A stretch of 64,000 nucleotides of DNA from Frankiaceae bacterium (GTDB lineage: Bacteria; Actinomycetota; Actinomycetes; BP-191). Shown piece by piece: positions 61,463-64,000 of this stretch. The notes below the pieces were generated by a model. The model searched no databases and was not told the origin of the DNA. It worked only from the letters and a program-made list of their open reading frames with translations. The stretch is taken from the NCBI GenBank assembly GCA_035556555.1, contig DATMES010000042.1:1-64000 (forward strand), in the 5' to 3' direction. The stretch's first letter is position 1. The number at the start of each line of letters is the position of its first letter. A program made the position numbers and the translations under genes.

Positions 61463-61597
61463 GGGCGGGGACAGTAGTGGCGCGAACACGCCACTGGCAA
61501 GACCGCCGTCCACAGGCGCGCCCGCGCCAGGCCGGCACGGAGCGTGTGGAGTGCCGAGCGTCACCGTCCGCGTCCCGGGTGGACCGGTCCGCCCAAT

Positions 61598-61692
61598 CGG
61601 GGTGCGTTCTGCTCCTTTTCCCCGCACGGGCCGCAACCCGGTTGCGGAGCCGACCCCCGGAGCGGTCACCGCACGTGATCGCGGCGGCGTCT
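61598..61692 (+). repeat. Dispersed repeat family A, copy 5
   Basis: CGGGGTGCGTTCTGCTCC, TTTTCCCCGCACGGG and CGCAACCCGGTTGCGG, then an extension GAGCGGTCACCGCACGTGAT shared with copy 1. Fills the gap between tadA and the large regulator. Confidence 0.75.
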
Positions 61693-61704
61693 CGCCCAGC
61701 CCTC

Positions 61705-64000
61705 CTAGACCTCCACGTGCCAGCGCTCGTCGCCGCGGTAGCGGCACTGCACGCCCGTCACCAGCGACTTGTCGAGGTGCGCGGCGAGCTCCGGCAGCGC
61801 GTCGTCCAGCCGCCGTACGGCGTCGCGGATGCGGGCAGCGACGGCCTTGCGGGCGCGTTCGGCGGGGTGGTTCGCGAACGCCCTCCCCCGCCCGCCCGTC
61901 GCCGTCCCCGCGCCGAGCTCGGCGACCAGCGCGTCGTGCTCGTCGTCGATCGCGCGCAGCCGCGCGGCGTCGGCGTCGCGCTCGGCGGACAGGCGTTCGG
62001 CGGAGAGGTCGGCGAGGCGGCGCCGGTACGTCTCCGCCGCCGTACGGTCCAGCACCTCGCCCGCCGCCGAGGACCGCGCGGGCGAGCCCATGAGGTCGAG
62101 CACGTGCACGTCCGCGCCCGGGCGCGCCACCAGCGCGGCGATGTCGGTGAGGCCCTTGCAGTGACCGACCGAGGCGGTCCGCCCGCCGTACGCGACCTCC
62201 CACACCGGCCCGCGCCGCCGCAGCGCGGCAGTCGTGCCGCCGGCGGCGCGGCGGGCGCCGACCCGTTCGTAGACGGCCTCGGCCTCCGCCAGCAGCACGT
62301 CCGCCGCCGGGTCGCCCAGGGCGCGCGCGAGCAGCCCGGCCGTCTCCGAGTGGCAGCCGGCGAACGCCACCATGGCACCGTTGACACCGCACGACCCGGC
62401 CAGCGGGCGTACCTCCGCGAACAGCTCCGCGCAGAGCTCCGTGTCGGCCAGCGCCGTCGCCGCGAACGCCAGCTCGCGCACGAACACCGACCACAGGTAC
62501 GAACGGTCCGCCCGCCAGGTCCCCAGGTCGCGTACCGCCGCGACGTGGTGCCGCGCGGCGTCGAGGTCGCCCGCCCGCGCCGAGAAGCCGGCCGCGACGG
62601 CGTGCGCGTGTACCGGCGCCCCCGTCCAGTGCGCGACCGCCTCCGCCGCGAACGCCGCCAGCTCCTCCGGCACGCCCCGCGCGCGGACCAGTTCGAGGCG
62701 CTGCGACATGCGGACGTTGCCGGTGTCGGGCTCGCGCAGCCGCTCGCCGAGCGTCGTCGCCTCGTCGATCCGCGACGCGGCCTCGTCGAGGTCGCCGCGC
62801 AGCAGCGCGAGGCACGCGCGGCGCGTCTCGACGGTGTAGCGGTGCCGCGGCTGGCCGAGCGCCGACAGCAGGTCGAGGCACTCCTCCAACGCCGCCCTGA
62901 ACGACGCGCTGCCGCTCTCCAGCAACGCGTTCGCCAGGAGCAGCAACGCCTCCGCGTGCCGTTCGGGATCGCCCGAACGCTGCGCCAGCGCGACCAGCTC
63001 GGCTGCCACCTCCGCGCGCGGACCCGCCCCGCCAGGGGTCCACAGGACGTCGTGACGCGCGAGCAGGCAGGCGGCCACGACGGCGGGGTCGCCGGTCTCG
63101 TGGCCGAGGTCGAGGGCGCGTTCGCTCAGCGGGCCGGCGCGCGCCCGCTGCTCGGGTACGGAGTGCTGCAGCTCGCGCGCCAGCGCCGCGGTGAGCGGCG
63201 CCTCGTGCCGAGGGTCGGAGACCATCGCGAGCGCGCTCTCCAGCTCGGCGATGACGTCGTCCCGCCGCGCCGCGAACCGCGACCCCAGCGCCGCCGCCGC
63301 GAGCGCCGCCCGCGTGATCCTGCCGGGGTCTCGCGCCCGGTCGGCCGCGTCCCGGCCGGCGCGGACGAGCCCCCGTGCGTCGGGCGAGCGCCCGGCCCGC
63401 GCCAGCGCGTCGGCCTCCGCGAGCAGCACGTCCGCGAGCAGGTCGTCGGGCAGCGCGAGACCCGCGTCGGCCACGGCGCCGCGAAGCCGCCGCAGGTGCC
63501 CCGCCGCCTCGGCCAGCGCCAGCGCCGCACGGTCCGCCTCGGCAGCGCGGAGCGCCCACACCACCGCGGGCTCGACCCCGCCGACGCTCACCGCCGCGCG
63601 GAAGTGCCGCGCCACCTCGGATGCCGGCACGTCGCCCGCCCGCTCGGCGCGGTCGGCCAGCGCCTGCCCGATCGCGAGGTGCAGGCCGGGCCGCGCCGCC
63701 GCGTCGACCCCCGCCGCGATCGTCTCCCGAAACAGGTCGTGCGCGAAGCGTTGCCGACCCTCCTCCGCCGCCAGCACCATGCCCGCGTCGACGGCCTCGG
63801 CGGTCGCGGCACCGACGTCCGCGACTGCCCGCCCGGTGACCGAGGCGAGGACGTCGGGCAGCAGCCAGGTCCCCGTCAGCGCGGCGACCCGCAGCACGTC
63901 CTGCGTGATCGGCGCCAGCGCGCGGACGCGGCGTTCGACCGCGTCGCGTACGGCCGCCGGCACCTCCTCGTCGGGCAGCCCGTCCGCCGCCGCCAGCGCC
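61705..64000 (-). CDS. Large ATPase/LuxR-type regulator, C-terminal part (5' truncated by window)
   Basis: About 765 residues visible; the frame continues through the right edge. It opens with a region typical of the lid and TPR-like helical array in MalT/AAA regulators (ALAPITQDVLRVAALTGTWL, ARHFRAAVSVGG, LALAEAAGHLRRLRGA). The C-terminal 120 residues (GPVWEVAYGGRTASVGHCKG, LTDIAALVARPGADVHVLDL) are the winged module often found at the end of actinobacterial AAA-ATPase regulators. The P-loop would lie outside the window. Probable transcriptional regulator. Confidence 0.75.
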   Translation of the reverse strand, partial: ALAAADGLPDEEVPAAVRDAVERRVRALAPITQDVLRVAALTGTWLLPDVLASVTGRAVADVGAATAEAVDAGMVLAAEEGRQRFAHDLFRETIAAGVDAAARPGLHLAIGQALADRAERAGDVPASEVARHFRAAVSVGGVEPAVVWALRAAEADRAALALAEAAGHLRRLRGAVADAGLALPDDLLADVLLAEADALARAGRSPDARGLVRAGRDAADRARDPGRITRAALAAAALGSRFAARRDDVIAELESALAMVSDPRHEAPLTAALARELQHSVPEQRARAGPLSERALDLGHETGDPAVVAACLLARHDVLWTPGGAGPRAEVAAELVALAQRSGDPERHAEALLLLANALLESGSASFRAALEECLDLLSALGQPRHRYTVETRRACLALLRGDLDEAASRIDEATTLGERLREPDTGNVRMSQRLELVRARGVPEELAAFAAEAVAHWTGAPVHAHAVAAGFSARAGDLDAARHHVAAVRDLGTWRADRSYLWSVFVRELAFAATALADTELCAELFAEVRPLAGSCGVNGAMVAFAGCHSETAGLLARALGDPAADVLLAEAEAVYERVGARRAAGGTTAALRRRGPVWEVAYGGRTASVGHCKGLTDIAALVARPGADVHVLDLMGSPARSSAAGEVLDRTAAETYRRRLADLSAERLSAERDADAARLRAIDDEHDALVAELGAGTATGGRGRAFANHPAERARKAVAARIRDAVRRLDDALPELAAHLDKSLVTGVQCRYRGDERWHVEV

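Overview
The window is very GC-rich, with dense genes, frequent GTG (and some TTG) starts and many 4-base stop/start overlaps. Together with mycobacterial-type gene sets (mec-cysO-cysM, the tadA-B-C-flp-E-G pilus order, prfB/ftsE/ftsX/smpB/ssrA) this points to an actinomycete (Actinomycetota), free-living and probably Gram-positive with LPXTG-anchored surface proteins. I cannot name a genus. No rRNA, prophage, transposase or CRISPR array is visible.

Layout. 0-6.3 kb: mixed small operons (DUF421 membrane pair, YbaK-type deacylase, LuxR-type regulator, an ABC-ATPase-like protein without a proper P-loop, SDR oxidoreductase, a paralogous pair of unknown cytoplasmic proteins) and tRNA-Leu. 6.3-20.8 kb: an ancestral actinobacterial block read right to left, clpS - DUF2017 - mec - cysO - cysM - murI - MBL hydrolase - rph - rdgB, the same order as Mycobacterium tuberculosis Rv1331-Rv1341 but interrupted by an ABC-2 exporter, a membrane protein, a dienelactone hydrolase, two lipoproteins and an LVIVD-repeat protein. 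20.9-23.5 kb: a tight three-gene operon of a small acidic protein, a radical SAM/SPASM enzyme and an acyltransferase-like protein. This is the best candidate for an undescribed peptide-modification system. 23.5-31.4 kb: EamA transporter, GNAT, cold-shock protein, DM13 protein, SCO6745-family protein, BNR-repeat protein, a MarR/S41-lipoprotein pair and small secreted proteins.

31.4-46.2 kb: the trans-translation and division block (ssrA, smpB, S41 protease, M23 endopeptidase, ftsX, ftsE, prfB). A diguanylate cyclase sits between smpB and ssrA, and an island of three LPXTG proteins sits between ftsE and prfB. All three LPXTG genes have the same roughly 76-nt structured 5' leader, with a covarying closing stem and an interleaved (pseudoknot) core. 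46.2-56 kb: two very large tandem paralogous secreted metalloproteases with Ig/fn3 tails and a subtilase. 56.2-61.5 kb: DinB-like protein and the Tad/Flp pilus operon. 61.7-64 kb: 3' part of a large ATPase/LuxR-type regulator that runs off the window.

Intergenic DNA carries at least three dispersed repeat families: A (GGGGTGCG...CGCAACCCGGTTGCG, five copies), B (long palindromes beginning CGTGATCTTGG, four copies) and C (about 55 nt with the core CGGTCTCACGCGT and CTCGTTC/GAACGAG ends, four copies). Frame-disrupted genes include a GH5 glycosidase and a small membrane protein after 46.0 kb. All functions are assigned by reading motifs; no database search was possible.
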